Shown here one piece after another: positions 7,129-13,934 of a stretch of DNA of 19,174 nucleotides (position 1 is the stretch's first letter; every line of letters starts with the position of its first letter). Source of the DNA: Actinomycetes bacterium. Its GTDB lineage: Bacteria > Actinomycetota > Actinomycetes > Propionibacteriales > Propionibacteriaceae. The DNA lies in the NCBI GenBank assembly GCA_023393755.1, contig JAEXCA010000247.1, positions 1 through 19,174 on the forward strand, given 5' to 3'. The notes beneath the pieces are model-generated. The model saw only the letters and a list, made by a program, of their open reading frames with translations. It had not been told where the DNA came from and ran no database searches. The position numbers were made by a program, and so were the translations under genes.

Positions 7129-8264
7129 ATGCCCTCGACCGGATCGGCGCGGTGGTCTCGAAGGAGTTCCGCCATCTGTGGCGCGACCCGCGGGCGATCG
7201 CCATCGTGCTGCTGATGCCGGTCGTCCAGCTGCTGTTGTTCGCCTACGCGATCAGCTTCGACGTCGATCACCTGCCGACCGTGGTGGTGGACGCCGACCG
7301 CACCCCGGCCAGCCGGGAGTACCTGCGCGACTACGTCGGCTCCCCGCTGTTCGAGATCGTCGAGTACGCCGACTCCCCCGCCCGGGCCGAGCAGGCCTTC
7401 GGAGAGAACCGGGCCGAGGTCGCGGTGATCGTCCCGGCCGGGTTCGGACGCGCCCTGGCCAGTGGAACCCAGGCACAGGTGGGCGTGCTGATCGACGGCA
7501 GCCAGCCCAACTCGGCCCGGGTGGCGCAGGCCTACACCAATGCCCTCAACCTGCTCGCCACCCAGCGGGTGGCCGTCGAGTGGGCCGACTCCCAGGGCGT
7601 GGACGTCACCGGCCTCGGCCAGCTCGAACCGCGGGTGCGTACCTGGTATAACCCGGAGCGGCGCTCGGCGATCTTCCTGGTACCGGGGCTGATCGTGGTC
7701 ATCCTGGCGATCGTCACCGTGCAGCAGACCGCCGTATCGCTGGTGCGGGAGCGTGAACTGGGGACGTCCGAACAGCTGGCGATCAGCCCGCTGCGCCAGC
7801 CCGAACTCATGCTGGGCAAGCTGCTGCCCTGGACGGCGCTGGCCTTCATCGATCTGGTCGTGATCTCCGCGCTGGCGGTCTGGGTGTTCGGGGTGCCGTT
7901 GCGCGGCGATCCGGTCCTGCTGGGCACGGGGGCGGCGCTGTTCGTGTTCTGCTGCCTGGGCCTGGGGCTGGTAATCTCGGCGGTCGCACTCAGCCTGGAC
8001 GTGGCGAACATCGCCGCACTGCTGTTCACCTTCCTGCCGGCCTTCCTGCTCTCGGGCTTCGTGTTCGCGTTGAACCAGATCCCGGTCGTCCTGCAGTGGA
8101 TCTCGTACGCCTTCCCCGCCCGCTACATGGTGGCGGTCACCCGCGGCGTCTTCCTCAAGGGTGCCGGCTGGGCCGAGCTGTGGCCCGAACTGGCCGCGCT
8201 CGGCGGCTACGCCCTGATCGCACTGACCGTGGCGTCGGTGCTGTTCAGCCGGAGGACGCGATGA
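7125..8264 (+). CDS. ABC-2 type exporter permease, YbhS-like
   Basis: 379 residues with ABC-2 permease topology. It has one N-terminal helix (about 24-44), a roughly 135-residue extracytoplasmic domain, then helices at about 183-205, 234-256, 266-288, 297-319 and 357-375. The cytoplasmic coupling motif RERELGTSEQL (208-218) and the segment SGFVFALNQIPVVLQWISYAFPARY are typical of the YbhS/YbhR/YhhJ family. The extracytoplasmic domain has DGSQPNSARVAQAY, similar to YbhS (DGSEPNTANFVQGY, from memory). Its start overlaps the NBD1 stop (ATGA, 7125-7128) and its stop overlaps the next permease, so stoichiometric production is expected. It should pair with the downstream permease in a heterodimeric pore. 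The substrate is unknown; E. coli YbhFSR is linked to drug and cation efflux. Confidence 0.92.
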   Translation: MNALDRIGAVVSKEFRHLWRDPRAIAIVLLMPVVQLLLFAYAISFDVDHLPTVVVDADRTPASREYLRDYVGSPLFEIVEYADSPARAEQAFGENRAEVAVIVPAGFGRALASGTQAQVGVLIDGSQPNSARVAQAYTNALNLLATQRVAVEWADSQGVDVTGLGQLEPRVRTWYNPERRSAIFLVPGLIVVILAIVTVQQTAVSLVRERELGTSEQLAISPLRQPELMLGKLLPWTALAFIDLVVISALAVWVFGVPLRGDPVLLGTGAALFVFCCLGLGLVISAVALSLDVANIAALLFTFLPAFLLSGFVFALNQIPVVLQWISYAFPARYMVAVTRGVFLKGAGWAELWPELAALGGYALIALTVASVLFSRRTR

Positions 8265-9382
8265 GCTGGCGGCGGATCCGGACGCTGATCTGGAAGGAGT
8301 TCACCCAGCTGCGGCGGGATCCCATGCTGCTGCGGCTGCTGATGATCATGCCCATCGCCCAGCTGATCCTGTTCGGCTACGTGGTGGCGGCCGACATCAA
8401 GCACCTCGACACCGCGGTGGTCGACCTGGACAACTCCGCCACCTCCCGGGAGTTGGTCGATGCGTTCAGCGGGTCGGGCTACTTCTCCGTCATCCAGCGT
8501 CCGGCCAGCGAGGCCGAACTCCAGCCCCTGCTGGACACCGGGCAGATCACCGTCGCCGTGGTCATCCCGGAAGGCACCCAGCAGAAGCTGCTCGCCGGAC
8601 AGACCGCCGGGATCGGCATCGTGGTGGACGGTTCGGATTCGCAGGTCTCGTCGGTGGCGAGCGGGTACGCGTCCCAGATCGTCGCCCGGGCCAACCTGGC
8701 CCGGCTGTCCGACCTCGGGCTGGGTTCCGGCGCACCAGGGATCGACGCCCGGATCCGGGTGCTGTTCAACCCCACCCTCGACCCGATCAACACCATGATC
8801 CCGGCGCTGATCGCAGCCATCCTGATGATCTCGCTGGCCGCGATCATGTCCCAGGCCGTCGTGCGGGAGCGCGAGTCGGGCACCCTGGAGCAGCTCTTCG
8901 TCACCCCGGTGCGGCCGGGTGAGTACATCGCTGGGAAGGTGACCCCGTACGCGGTGCTGGCGGTGGCGCAGATGGCGATCGTGGCGGCGGTCGGTACGCT
9001 GTGGTTCCGGGTGCCGTTCTACGGCAATCTGTGGGTGGTGCTGCTCGGCTTGGCGCTGTTCCTGCTGGTCTGCATCGGGCAGGGGCTGCTGATCTCGCTG
9101 CTAGCCCGGACCCGCTCACAGGCTGTGCAGATCACCCTGTTCCTGATGCTGCCGATGATCGTGCTCTCCGGCTTCATCTTCCCGATCCAGTCCATGCCCG
9201 AGGTGATCCAGCCGTTCATCAACCTGATCCCGCTGCGGCATGCCCTGGACGTGCTGCGGGCGTCCTTCATCAAGGGCAGCGGGTTCGTCGAGCTGGCCGT
9301 CCCGCTGCTGGCGCTGGCCGCCTTCGGGGTGGTCTTCTTCGGCTCGGCCGTCCTCGCCACCCGCCGCCGGATCACGGAGTAG
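8261..9382 (+). CDS. ABC-2 type exporter permease, YbhR-like
   Basis: 373 residues starting at ATG 8261, which overlaps the previous stop and has GGAGG five bases upstream. The topology matches its neighbour: an N-terminal helix at about 24-44, a large extracytoplasmic loop, and five C-terminal helices from about 176 to 366. The coupling motif is RERESGTLEQL (202-212). The segment VLSGFIFPIQSMPEVIQPF precedes NLIPLRHALDVLRASFIKG, diagnostic of ABC-2 permeases of this branch. It is a diverged paralogue of the upstream permease, as YbhR is of YbhS, so the channel is probably a heterodimer. The second ATPase gene begins two bases after its stop. Confidence 0.92.
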   Translation: MSWRRIRTLIWKEFTQLRRDPMLLRLLMIMPIAQLILFGYVVAADIKHLDTAVVDLDNSATSRELVDAFSGSGYFSVIQRPASEAELQPLLDTGQITVAVVIPEGTQQKLLAGQTAGIGIVVDGSDSQVSSVASGYASQIVARANLARLSDLGLGSGAPGIDARIRVLFNPTLDPINTMIPALIAAILMISLAAIMSQAVVRERESGTLEQLFVTPVRPGEYIAGKVTPYAVLAVAQMAIVAAVGTLWFRVPFYGNLWVVLLGLALFLLVCIGQGLLISLLARTRSQAVQITLFLMLPMIVLSGFIFPIQSMPEVIQPFINLIPLRHALDVLRASFIKGSGFVELAVPLLALAAFGVVFFGSAVLATRRRITE

Positions 9383-9384
9383 TC

Positions 9385-10233
9385 ATGGCTGAGCGCGAAT
9401 CCCCGACCCTTCGAGACTCGGCCTCCGGCCGACCTCAGGGATCGGATGGGGCCAACCCGGTGGCTGAGGTCGCGCGAAGCGCGAGTCTCGAAGCCCCCGC
9501 CCTCTCCGTCCATGGCCTGGTGAAGACCTTCGGCTCCTTCACCGCGGTCGACGGCATCGAGTTCGAGGTGCCCCGCGGCCAGGTGTTCGGCTTCCTCGGA
9601 CCGAACGGTTCGGGCAAGACCACCACCATCCGGATGCTCACCGGCAGCGTCACCCCGACCGCCGGCCAGGCCCGGGTACTGGGCGAGGACGTGGTCAGGC
9701 ACCCCGAACGGGTCCGGGCCCGGATCGGCTACATGTCGCAGAAGTTCTCCCTGTTCGAGGATCTCACCGTCGCCGAGAACCTGAGGTTCTACGCCCAGAT
9801 CCACGGCCTGGGCCGTGATGAGTTCGCCGAGCGCCGCGAGTGGATTCTCCGAATGGCCGGCCTGACCGGACGCGAGGACGAACTCGCCCGCAACCTCTCG
9901 GTCGGCTGGCGGCAGCGCCTGTCACTCGGCACCGCCACCATCCACTCCCCCGAACTGCTCTTCCTGGACGAGCCGACGTCCGGCGTCGACCCGGTGGCCC
10001 GGAGGCAGTTCTGGGAGCTGCTCTACGAGCTGGCGGAGCAGGGCATCACCCTGTTCGTCACCACCCACTACATGGACGAGGCCACCCACTGCCATCGCCT
10101 GGCGTTCATCCACGGCGGCCGGCTGATCGCCCAGGGCACCCCCACCGAACTTCGCGCCTCCTTCGGCCCCGGCGCCACCCTGGAGGACGTCTTTGTCGGC
10201 CTGACGGAGCAGTCTGGCCCACCCACCGCCTGA
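9385..10233 (+). CDS. ABC exporter ATPase, YbhF NBD2-like, with repeat-derived N-terminus
   Basis: 282 residues from ATG 9385, with CGGAG five bases upstream. Motifs: Walker A GPNGSGKTT at 72-80, Q-loop Q119, Walker B LLFLDE at 191-196 and an intact H-loop (TTHYMDEA, H228). The signature is degenerate: LSVGWRQ at 171-177 instead of LSGGQ. This complements the NBD1 protein, which has a good signature but no H-loop histidine. One canonical ATP site (NBD2 Walker motifs plus NBD1 signature) and one degenerate site are therefore predicted. I recall the C-terminal half of YbhF also having an altered signature (LPLGFKQR). The first 37 or so residues precede the ABC fold and are encoded by an inverted pair of REP-like repeats; GTG 9460 is an alternative start that would skip most of them. 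It is the last gene of the exporter operon. Confidence 0.92.
   Translation: MAERESPTLRDSASGRPQGSDGANPVAEVARSASLEAPALSVHGLVKTFGSFTAVDGIEFEVPRGQVFGFLGPNGSGKTTTIRMLTGSVTPTAGQARVLGEDVVRHPERVRARIGYMSQKFSLFEDLTVAENLRFYAQIHGLGRDEFAERREWILRMAGLTGREDELARNLSVGWRQRLSLGTATIHSPELLFLDEPTSGVDPVARRQFWELLYELAEQGITLFVTTHYMDEATHCHRLAFIHGGRLIAQGTPTELRASFGPGATLEDVFVGLTEQSGPPTA
9407..9445 (+). repeat. REP-like element, copy 2
   Basis: It has the same layout as copy 1: CTTCGAGACTCG, a hairpin with a different stem (CGGCC, loop TCC, GGCCG at 9419-9431), then ACCTCAG, GG and ATCGG. It is translated as TLRDSASGRPQGS at the N-terminus of NBD2. It pairs with the inverted copy 11 bp downstream. Confidence 0.8.
9457..9494 (-). 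repeat. REP-like element, copy 3, inverted
   Basis: Read on the minus strand it gives GCTTCGAGACTCG, a hairpin (minus-strand TCGCGC, loop TTC, GCGCGA), ACCTCAG, CC and ACCGG. With copy 2 it forms a head-to-head pair like the BIMEs of enterobacteria. It is translated in the plus direction as NPVAEVARSASLEA within the NBD2 N-terminus. Confidence 0.8.
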
Positions 10234-10246
10234 TAGCCCGCACCGC

Positions 10247-10321
10247 GAACAAATCGACCTCCAGATTGCCTCCCGGGGGCCGTTGCGGGCCAATTTGGGC
10301 AATCTGGAGTCCGATTTGTTC
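10247..10321. repeat. Large imperfect inverted repeat after the exporter operon
   Basis: The arms 10247-10270 and 10298-10321 are each 24 bp and pair at 22 positions; the two mismatches are adjacent, mid-arm. They are separated by 27 bp that include CCCGGGGG. The repeat begins 13 bp after the NBD2 stop. It may act as a transcription terminator or mRNA 3' end stabiliser, but there is no T-run after it. Its arms are noticeably more AT-rich than the flanks, suggesting a separate interspersed palindromic element. Confidence 0.85.
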
Positions 10322-10323
10322 AC

Positions 10324-10340
10324 TTCGCTGCCGCAGCGAA
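10324..10340. terminator. Small hairpin, possible terminator of the exporter operon
   Basis: A perfect 7-bp stem TTCGCTG/CAGCGAA with loop CCG lies two bases after the large inverted repeat. It has no T-tract, as is common in actinobacteria. Together the two hairpins separate the exporter operon from dinB. Confidence 0.45.
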
Positions 10341-10410
10341 CCAGCCAGGCCACCCGCTCGGCAAATCCCCGCCGCGCTTGACGGCAAGGCCCCATCGCGT
10401 CACCCTGATA

Positions 10411-10426
10411 TCGAACATCTGTTCGA
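10411..10426. promoter_or_regulatory. SOS box (LexA operator) of dinB
   Basis: TCGAACATCTGTTCGA matches the actinobacterial and Gram-positive LexA site (TCGAAC, four variable bases, GTTCGA) with both half-sites perfect. It ends 14 bp before the dinB GTG. A possible -35, TTGACG, lies at 10378-10383, so LexA would sit over or just downstream of the promoter. DNA-damage induction of the polymerase follows. Confidence 0.88.
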
Positions 10427-10440
10427 ACGGAGGCGGGGCG

Positions 10441-11658
10441 GTGGCGGTCATCATGCACGTCGACATGGACTCCTTCTACGCCTCGGTGGAGATCCGCAAG
10501 CAACCCTCGCTGGCCCGCCTCCCGATGTGGGTCGGCGGCGACGGACGCGGGGTCGTCCTGTCGGCCAACCGGCTGGCGAAGGAGTGGGGCGTCGAGGGCG
10601 GCATGCCCTCTTCCAGGGCCAAGCGGCTGTGCCCCAACGGGATCGGCATCCGGCCCAACTTCGAGGAGTACCTCGACGCCTCGCGCAAGGTGATGGAGAT
10701 CATCCGGACGGTGGTGGCGATCGTCGAGGTCGCTTCGATCGACGAGGCCTACCTGGACGTCACCGGCGCGCTCCGGATGTGGGGATCCGCCGAGGCCGTC
10801 GGACAGCGGATCCGCCGGCTGGTGCGCGAGCGGGAGCGGCTTCCCTGCTCGGTCGGGATCGGGCCGAACCGGCTGGTGGCCAAGATGGCCTCCCGCGCCG
10901 CAAAACCGGACGGCCTGTTCGAGGTGCCGCCCGAGCAGGTCACGGGCTTCCTGCATCCCCTGCCGGTCGGCAGCCTGTACGGCATTGGCGACAGCACGAC
11001 CACGGTGCTGCACCGGCGCGGCATCCTGACCGTCGGCGACCTGGCCAACACGCCGCTGGACTCGCTGCAGCGCGCCTTCGGCCCGCACCAGGGCCGGGCA
11101 CTCTCCCAGTTGGCGTGGGGACGGTCGTCCAGCCACGTCAGCCTGCAGCACGCCGGCGCCGTCGGGGTGGGCAACCAGGAGACCTTCTACGCCGACACTG
11201 CCGATCCGGCGGTGGTGAAGGCCGAGATCCTGCGGGTCGCCAGCAGCGTCGCCCGCCGGCTGCGCAAGGCAGGCCTGCTCGGACGGGTGGTGACTCTCGG
11301 CGTCAGGTTCGCCGACTTCAAGGCGATCTCCGGCTCGCTCACCCTGCCGAGCCCGATCGACACCGCCCACGAGCTGTACGCCGCCGCGCTGACCCTCTAC
11401 GCCCAGCCCCGGATGCGCGCCAAGCCGATCCGCCGGGTCGGCATCCGGGTGGCCGGGCTGGTCCCGGCGGACGAGGCGCACCTGCAGCCTGCCCTCGGGG
11501 ATCCCGACACCGGCTGGCGGGAGGCGGAGCAGGCCGCCGACCGGATCAACAACCGGTTCGGCAGGAACGCCGTCCAGCGGGCCGCGCTCACCAGGCTCCC
11601 CGGCCGCCACCATCCGATCCCGCCCGGCCGGGCCGCGCTGAGCAGCCCGTTCGAGTAG
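10441..11658 (+). CDS. dinB: Y-family DNA polymerase IV (DinB)
   Basis: 405 residues from GTG 10441; GGAGG seven bases upstream favours it over ATG 10453. The protein opens with MHVDMDSFYASVE (metal ligand D8; D10; Y13 at the steric-gate position) and has the second catalytic motif SIDEAYLDV with D101 and E102. Palm and fingers continue through CSVGIGPNRLVAKMAS and KPDGLFEVPPEQV, and the thumb helix-hairpin-helix is GIGDSTTTVLHRRGILTVGDLA. The little-finger domain follows, ending with a proline-rich tail. An aromatic steric gate makes it a DNA-preferring Pol IV rather than the ribonucleotide-tolerant mycobacterial DinB2 type. It performs error-prone bypass of damaged template. I see no clear QLxLF-type clamp-binding motif at the C-terminus. 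An SOS box lies directly upstream, so damage induction is expected. It is convergent with the isomerase gene, 23 bp away. Confidence 0.95.
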   Translation: MAVIMHVDMDSFYASVEIRKQPSLARLPMWVGGDGRGVVLSANRLAKEWGVEGGMPSSRAKRLCPNGIGIRPNFEEYLDASRKVMEIIRTVVAIVEVASIDEAYLDVTGALRMWGSAEAVGQRIRRLVRERERLPCSVGIGPNRLVAKMASRAAKPDGLFEVPPEQVTGFLHPLPVGSLYGIGDSTTTVLHRRGILTVGDLANTPLDSLQRAFGPHQGRALSQLAWGRSSSHVSLQHAGAVGVGNQETFYADTADPAVVKAEILRVASSVARRLRKAGLLGRVVTLGVRFADFKAISGSLTLPSPIDTAHELYAAALTLYAQPRMRAKPIRRVGIRVAGLVPADEAHLQPALGDPDTGWREAEQAADRINNRFGRNAVQRAALTRLPGRHHPIPPGRAALSSPFE

Positions 11659-11675
11659 CCCTTCGACGGGCTCAG
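11657..11675. repeat. Small hairpin / repeat fragment between convergent genes
   Basis: AGCCC and GGGCT (11657-11661, 11668-11672) flank the loop TTCGAC. The string CCCTTCGACGGGCTCAG (11659-11675) resembles the CTTCGAGAC and CTCAG blocks of the REP-like elements in this window, so it may be a degenerate relative. It sits between the ends of dinB and the isomerase gene, where it could serve as a weak two-way terminator. Confidence 0.4.
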
Positions 11676-11681
11676 AGTTCG

Positions 11682-12140
11682 TCAGCCGCGAGCGGCTTCC
11701 TCATCCTCGATCGCGGTGATCTGGTAGAACCGGTCGAGGTATCGTCCCCCCTTGAACTCGGCCGCCAGGAAGGCGTCGACGATCTCCTTGGCCAACTCCG
11801 GGCCCACCACGAAGGCTCCGAAGGCGATGATCTGACTGCCGTTGTTCTCCCGGGTGTGCCGGGCGGTGAACGGCTCCGAGCACACCCCCGCACGGATCCC
11901 ACGCACCTTGTTCGCCGCGATCGAGATCCCCACCCCCGTGCCGCAGATCAGCACGCCGCGGTCGATGGCACCCTCCCGGACGGCGTGGGCGACTCTACGG
12001 GCGTAGTGGGCCGAGTAGAGCGGCTCCTCACCCGCCAGCGGCCCGTGGTCGAGCACCTCGTGCCCCGCGGCACGCAGATGCTCGGCGACCACGCCCTTGA
12101 GTTCGCACCCCGCCCGGTCGCTTCCGATCCCGATCCGCAT
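11682..12140 (-). CDS. RpiB/LacA/LacB family sugar-phosphate isomerase
   Basis: 152 residues, full length for the family, starting at ATG 12140 with AAGGAG six bases upstream. Core motifs are present: GSD near the N-terminus, LICGTGVGISIAANKV with catalytic Cys66, GIRAGVCSEPFTA and the C-terminal GGRY...ITAIE. Overall it resembles E. coli RpiB. Two usually conserved histidines are replaced: the GxDH histidine by R9, and the histidine in the RxHN motif (H99 in E. coli, used to open the sugar ring) by N99 (TRENNGSQIIAFGA). The NN pattern resembles tetrose-phosphate isomerases such as the Brucella D-erythrulose-4-phosphate isomerase, which need no ring opening. A substrate other than ribose-5-phosphate is therefore plausible. 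It follows the lacI gene, with a hairpin and a possible -10 (minus-strand TACGAT, 12165-12170) between them. Confidence 0.85.
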   Translation of the reverse strand: MRIGIGSDRAGCELKGVVAEHLRAAGHEVLDHGPLAGEEPLYSAHYARRVAHAVREGAIDRGVLICGTGVGISIAANKVRGIRAGVCSEPFTARHTRENNGSQIIAFGAFVVGPELAKEIVDAFLAAEFKGGRYLDRFYQITAIEDEEAARG

Positions 12141-12178
12141 ACCCGCTCCTTCCGGTGCGACCGATCGTAGAGCAGCGC

Positions 12179-12196
12179 CCGGCCGACCACGGCCGG
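12179..12196 (-). terminator. GC hairpin after lacI, possible terminator
   Basis: A perfect 7-bp all-GC stem (CCGGCCG/CGGCCGG) with a 4-base loop lies directly after the lacI stop codon. No T-run follows. A plausible -10 for the isomerase gene lies just downstream, so the isomerase may have its own promoter. Confidence 0.5.
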
Positions 12197-12197
12197 T

Positions 12198-13163
12198 TCA
12201 GGAAGGTACTGCCCCGGTCGATCCTCGCCGCACGAAGGTACTGGCAATACGGACCGACCGTTGCTCGGTCTGCGAATCGAGCAACGACAGGGCCGCCGCG
12301 GCCAACTCCTGCGGGCTGGAAGCAATCGATGACATCGCCGGGTGCAGCATTGAAGACAGCGCGATGTCATCGCAGCCCACCACGCTGATATCGTCAGGAA
12401 CCCGATAGCCCGCTTCGGCCAAGCCGACCAGGACCCCGGACGCCATCACATCGTCGAAGGCGACCGCGCACCGACAGCCGCATTCCGCGAGTCCGTCGAC
12501 CGCACGTCGGCCGCCCTCGTGGGTTGCCGGATAGGGCCCCAGCACCACTACGCCGATGCCTTTGGCCTCGGCCGCCGTGGTCAGCAAGTGCAACCGCCGG
12601 CTGTTCATCCACGAGTCCAGCGGGCCGCTGATGTACGCGATATCGCGATGACCAAGGTCGCTGAGCGTCTCCACAACCTCGTTCATTGCCTGCGAGTCGT
12701 CCACGATGACGTGCGGAAGAACCCGACTCGCACGGTTCACCAGAACTCCCGTCGTACCCGCCAGAGCGTCGCGAAGCGTTTTCGACGGCGAGCGTGACGA
12801 GATCATGATGATGCCGTCGACCTGGCTGCGAAGGCGGCCGATGGCGGCATGCTCCCGATCGATATCCTCGCCGGTGTCGACCAGGACGACGAACCTGTCT
12901 TCGAGCCAGGCCTGCTGCTCGATCGCACGCATCACCGGCGGGAAGAAGGGGTTGGTGATATCCGGAACGAGCAAACCGATCGCGTCGGCTCGGCCACTGG
13001 CCAGCACGCGCGCCGACCGATTGGGCCGGTAGCCCACCTCCTCAGCCACCGCGAGAATGCGGGCACGCACCTCCCGGCGCACCAGTTCAGGCCGGTTGAA
13101 CGCTCTGGACACGGTGGACGGCGAGACCCCGCAACGGGCCGCTATGGAGTAGATCGTGGTCAT
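12198..13163 (-). CDS. LacI family transcriptional regulator
   Basis: 321 residues starting at ATG 13163, with GAGGAGG seven bases upstream. The N-terminal helix-turn-helix is textbook LacI (TIYSIAARCGVSPSTVSRAFN, then VRREVRARILAVAEEVGYRPN and the hinge SARVLASGRADAIG). The periplasmic-binding-protein-like sensor domain follows: LLVPDITNPFFPPVMRAIE, DGIIMISSR, a GHRDIAYISGP segment, AVAFDDVMASGVLVGLAEAGYRVPDDISVVGCDD. Such regulators bind sugars or sugar phosphates. A symmetric operator lies 82 bp upstream of its start, suggesting autoregulation, and it probably also controls the uptake operon or the isomerase gene on either side. The effector cannot be read from sequence. Confidence 0.95.
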   Translation of the reverse strand: MTTIYSIAARCGVSPSTVSRAFNRPELVRREVRARILAVAEEVGYRPNRSARVLASGRADAIGLLVPDITNPFFPPVMRAIEQQAWLEDRFVVLVDTGEDIDREHAAIGRLRSQVDGIIMISSRSPSKTLRDALAGTTGVLVNRASRVLPHVIVDDSQAMNEVVETLSDLGHRDIAYISGPLDSWMNSRRLHLLTTAAEAKGIGVVVLGPYPATHEGGRRAVDGLAECGCRCAVAFDDVMASGVLVGLAEAGYRVPDDISVVGCDDIALSSMLHPAMSSIASSPQELAAAALSLLDSQTEQRSVRIASTFVRRGSTGAVPS

Positions 13164-13244
13164 ACGTCAGCCTCCTCGATGCAGGGTGGAGGCACCTTCC
13201 GCTGAGCCACTGCCCTGGGTAGCGACGCCAGCCTAATACGCCTG

Positions 13245-13260
13245 CTGCAACTTGTTGCAG
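13245..13260. promoter_or_regulatory. Palindromic operator upstream of lacI
   Basis: Perfect 7-bp arms CTGCAAC and GTTGCAG flank a 2-bp TT centre. The TGCAA/TTGCA halves are typical of LacI-family sites. It lies in the 117-bp gap between the GntR gene end and the lacI start. The minus strand just downstream carries TATTAG (13233-13238), a weak -10 candidate. Which of the two adjacent regulators binds is inferred; LacI is favoured by the site's shape. Confidence 0.65.
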
Positions 13261-13280
13261 TTCTCACGCTCGCCCGGCGA

Positions 13281-13934
13281 TCAACGGCTGAAGCGGTTCT
13301 CGAACACGAGTTGCTTGCCGGCCTCGAGGTGCAGCCGCAGGGCACGTGTACTGGCGGTCGGGTCTCCCGTGCGGATGACTTCGAAGAGCGCGCGGTGAAC
13401 CTGTGCGACCGCAGCGGGAGCGTCGTAGTCACAACGCATGAAGGACAGAAGCGTCTCCCCCTCCAGCAGGTCGTGGACCCGGCTCAGCCGGACGCTGCCC
13501 ACCGAGGCGACCAGTTCGCGATGAAAGTGCCAGTCGGCCTCGACCACCTCGCTCCAGGCAGCGTCCGCCGGCAGTCGCTCCAACTGCTCCACGCAGCGTT
13601 GGACGCGCCCCCAGGAAGTCGGCTCCAGGGCCGCGTATGAGGCTGCTTCGGACTCGATCACATACCGTGTCCAGTAGAGGTCCTCAACATCGGCGAGGGT
13701 CAGCTCACGTACCCACACACCACGGTGACGCCGCTGTTCGACCAGGCCCAGCCGGCTCAGCTCCAGCAGCGCCTGCTTGATGGATTGGCGGCTGACCCCA
13801 TGAGTCTCGGCCAGATCGATCTCCGTCAGACGACTGCCCCCCGGCAGCGAGCCGTGGAGAATCGCCGCCTTGAGTTCGCTGACCAGGGCCTCTGGGGTGG
13901 AGATCCGTGGAAGGAGTCGAGCTTGCCCAGCCAT
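13281..13934 (-). CDS. GntR family regulator, FCD (FadR C-terminal) type
   Basis: 217 residues. The winged helix at about 14-78 shows the GntR pattern (LVSELKAAILHGSLPGGSRL, LAETHGVSRQSIKQALLELSRLGLVEQ). The all-helical FCD domain follows with its metal ligands in place: D134 and H138 (ADWHFH), H180 (AQVH) and H202 (RLHLEAG). FCD regulators sense small carboxylates or sugar acids through this metal site. The start ATG shares one base with the stop of the LamG/propeller gene (TGATG), so it is translated from the importer mRNA as its last gene and is probably a local regulator of that operon. No dedicated promoter is evident. Confidence 0.93.
   Translation of the reverse strand: MAGQARLLPRISTPEALVSELKAAILHGSLPGGSRLTEIDLAETHGVSRQSIKQALLELSRLGLVEQRRHRGVWVRELTLADVEDLYWTRYVIESEAASYAALEPTSWGRVQRCVEQLERLPADAAWSEVVEADWHFHRELVASVGSVRLSRVHDLLEGETLLSFMRCDYDAPAAVAQVHRALFEVIRTGDPTASTRALRLHLEAGKQLVFENRFSR

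Noticed and set aside
9922..11613. 563-residue minus-strand open frame
   Set aside because: Antisense to NBD2 and DinB, both with intact family motifs.
9840..12170. 776-residue plus-strand open frame
   Set aside because: Shadow of NBD2, dinB and the isomerase gene in another frame; crosses hairpins and the SOS box.
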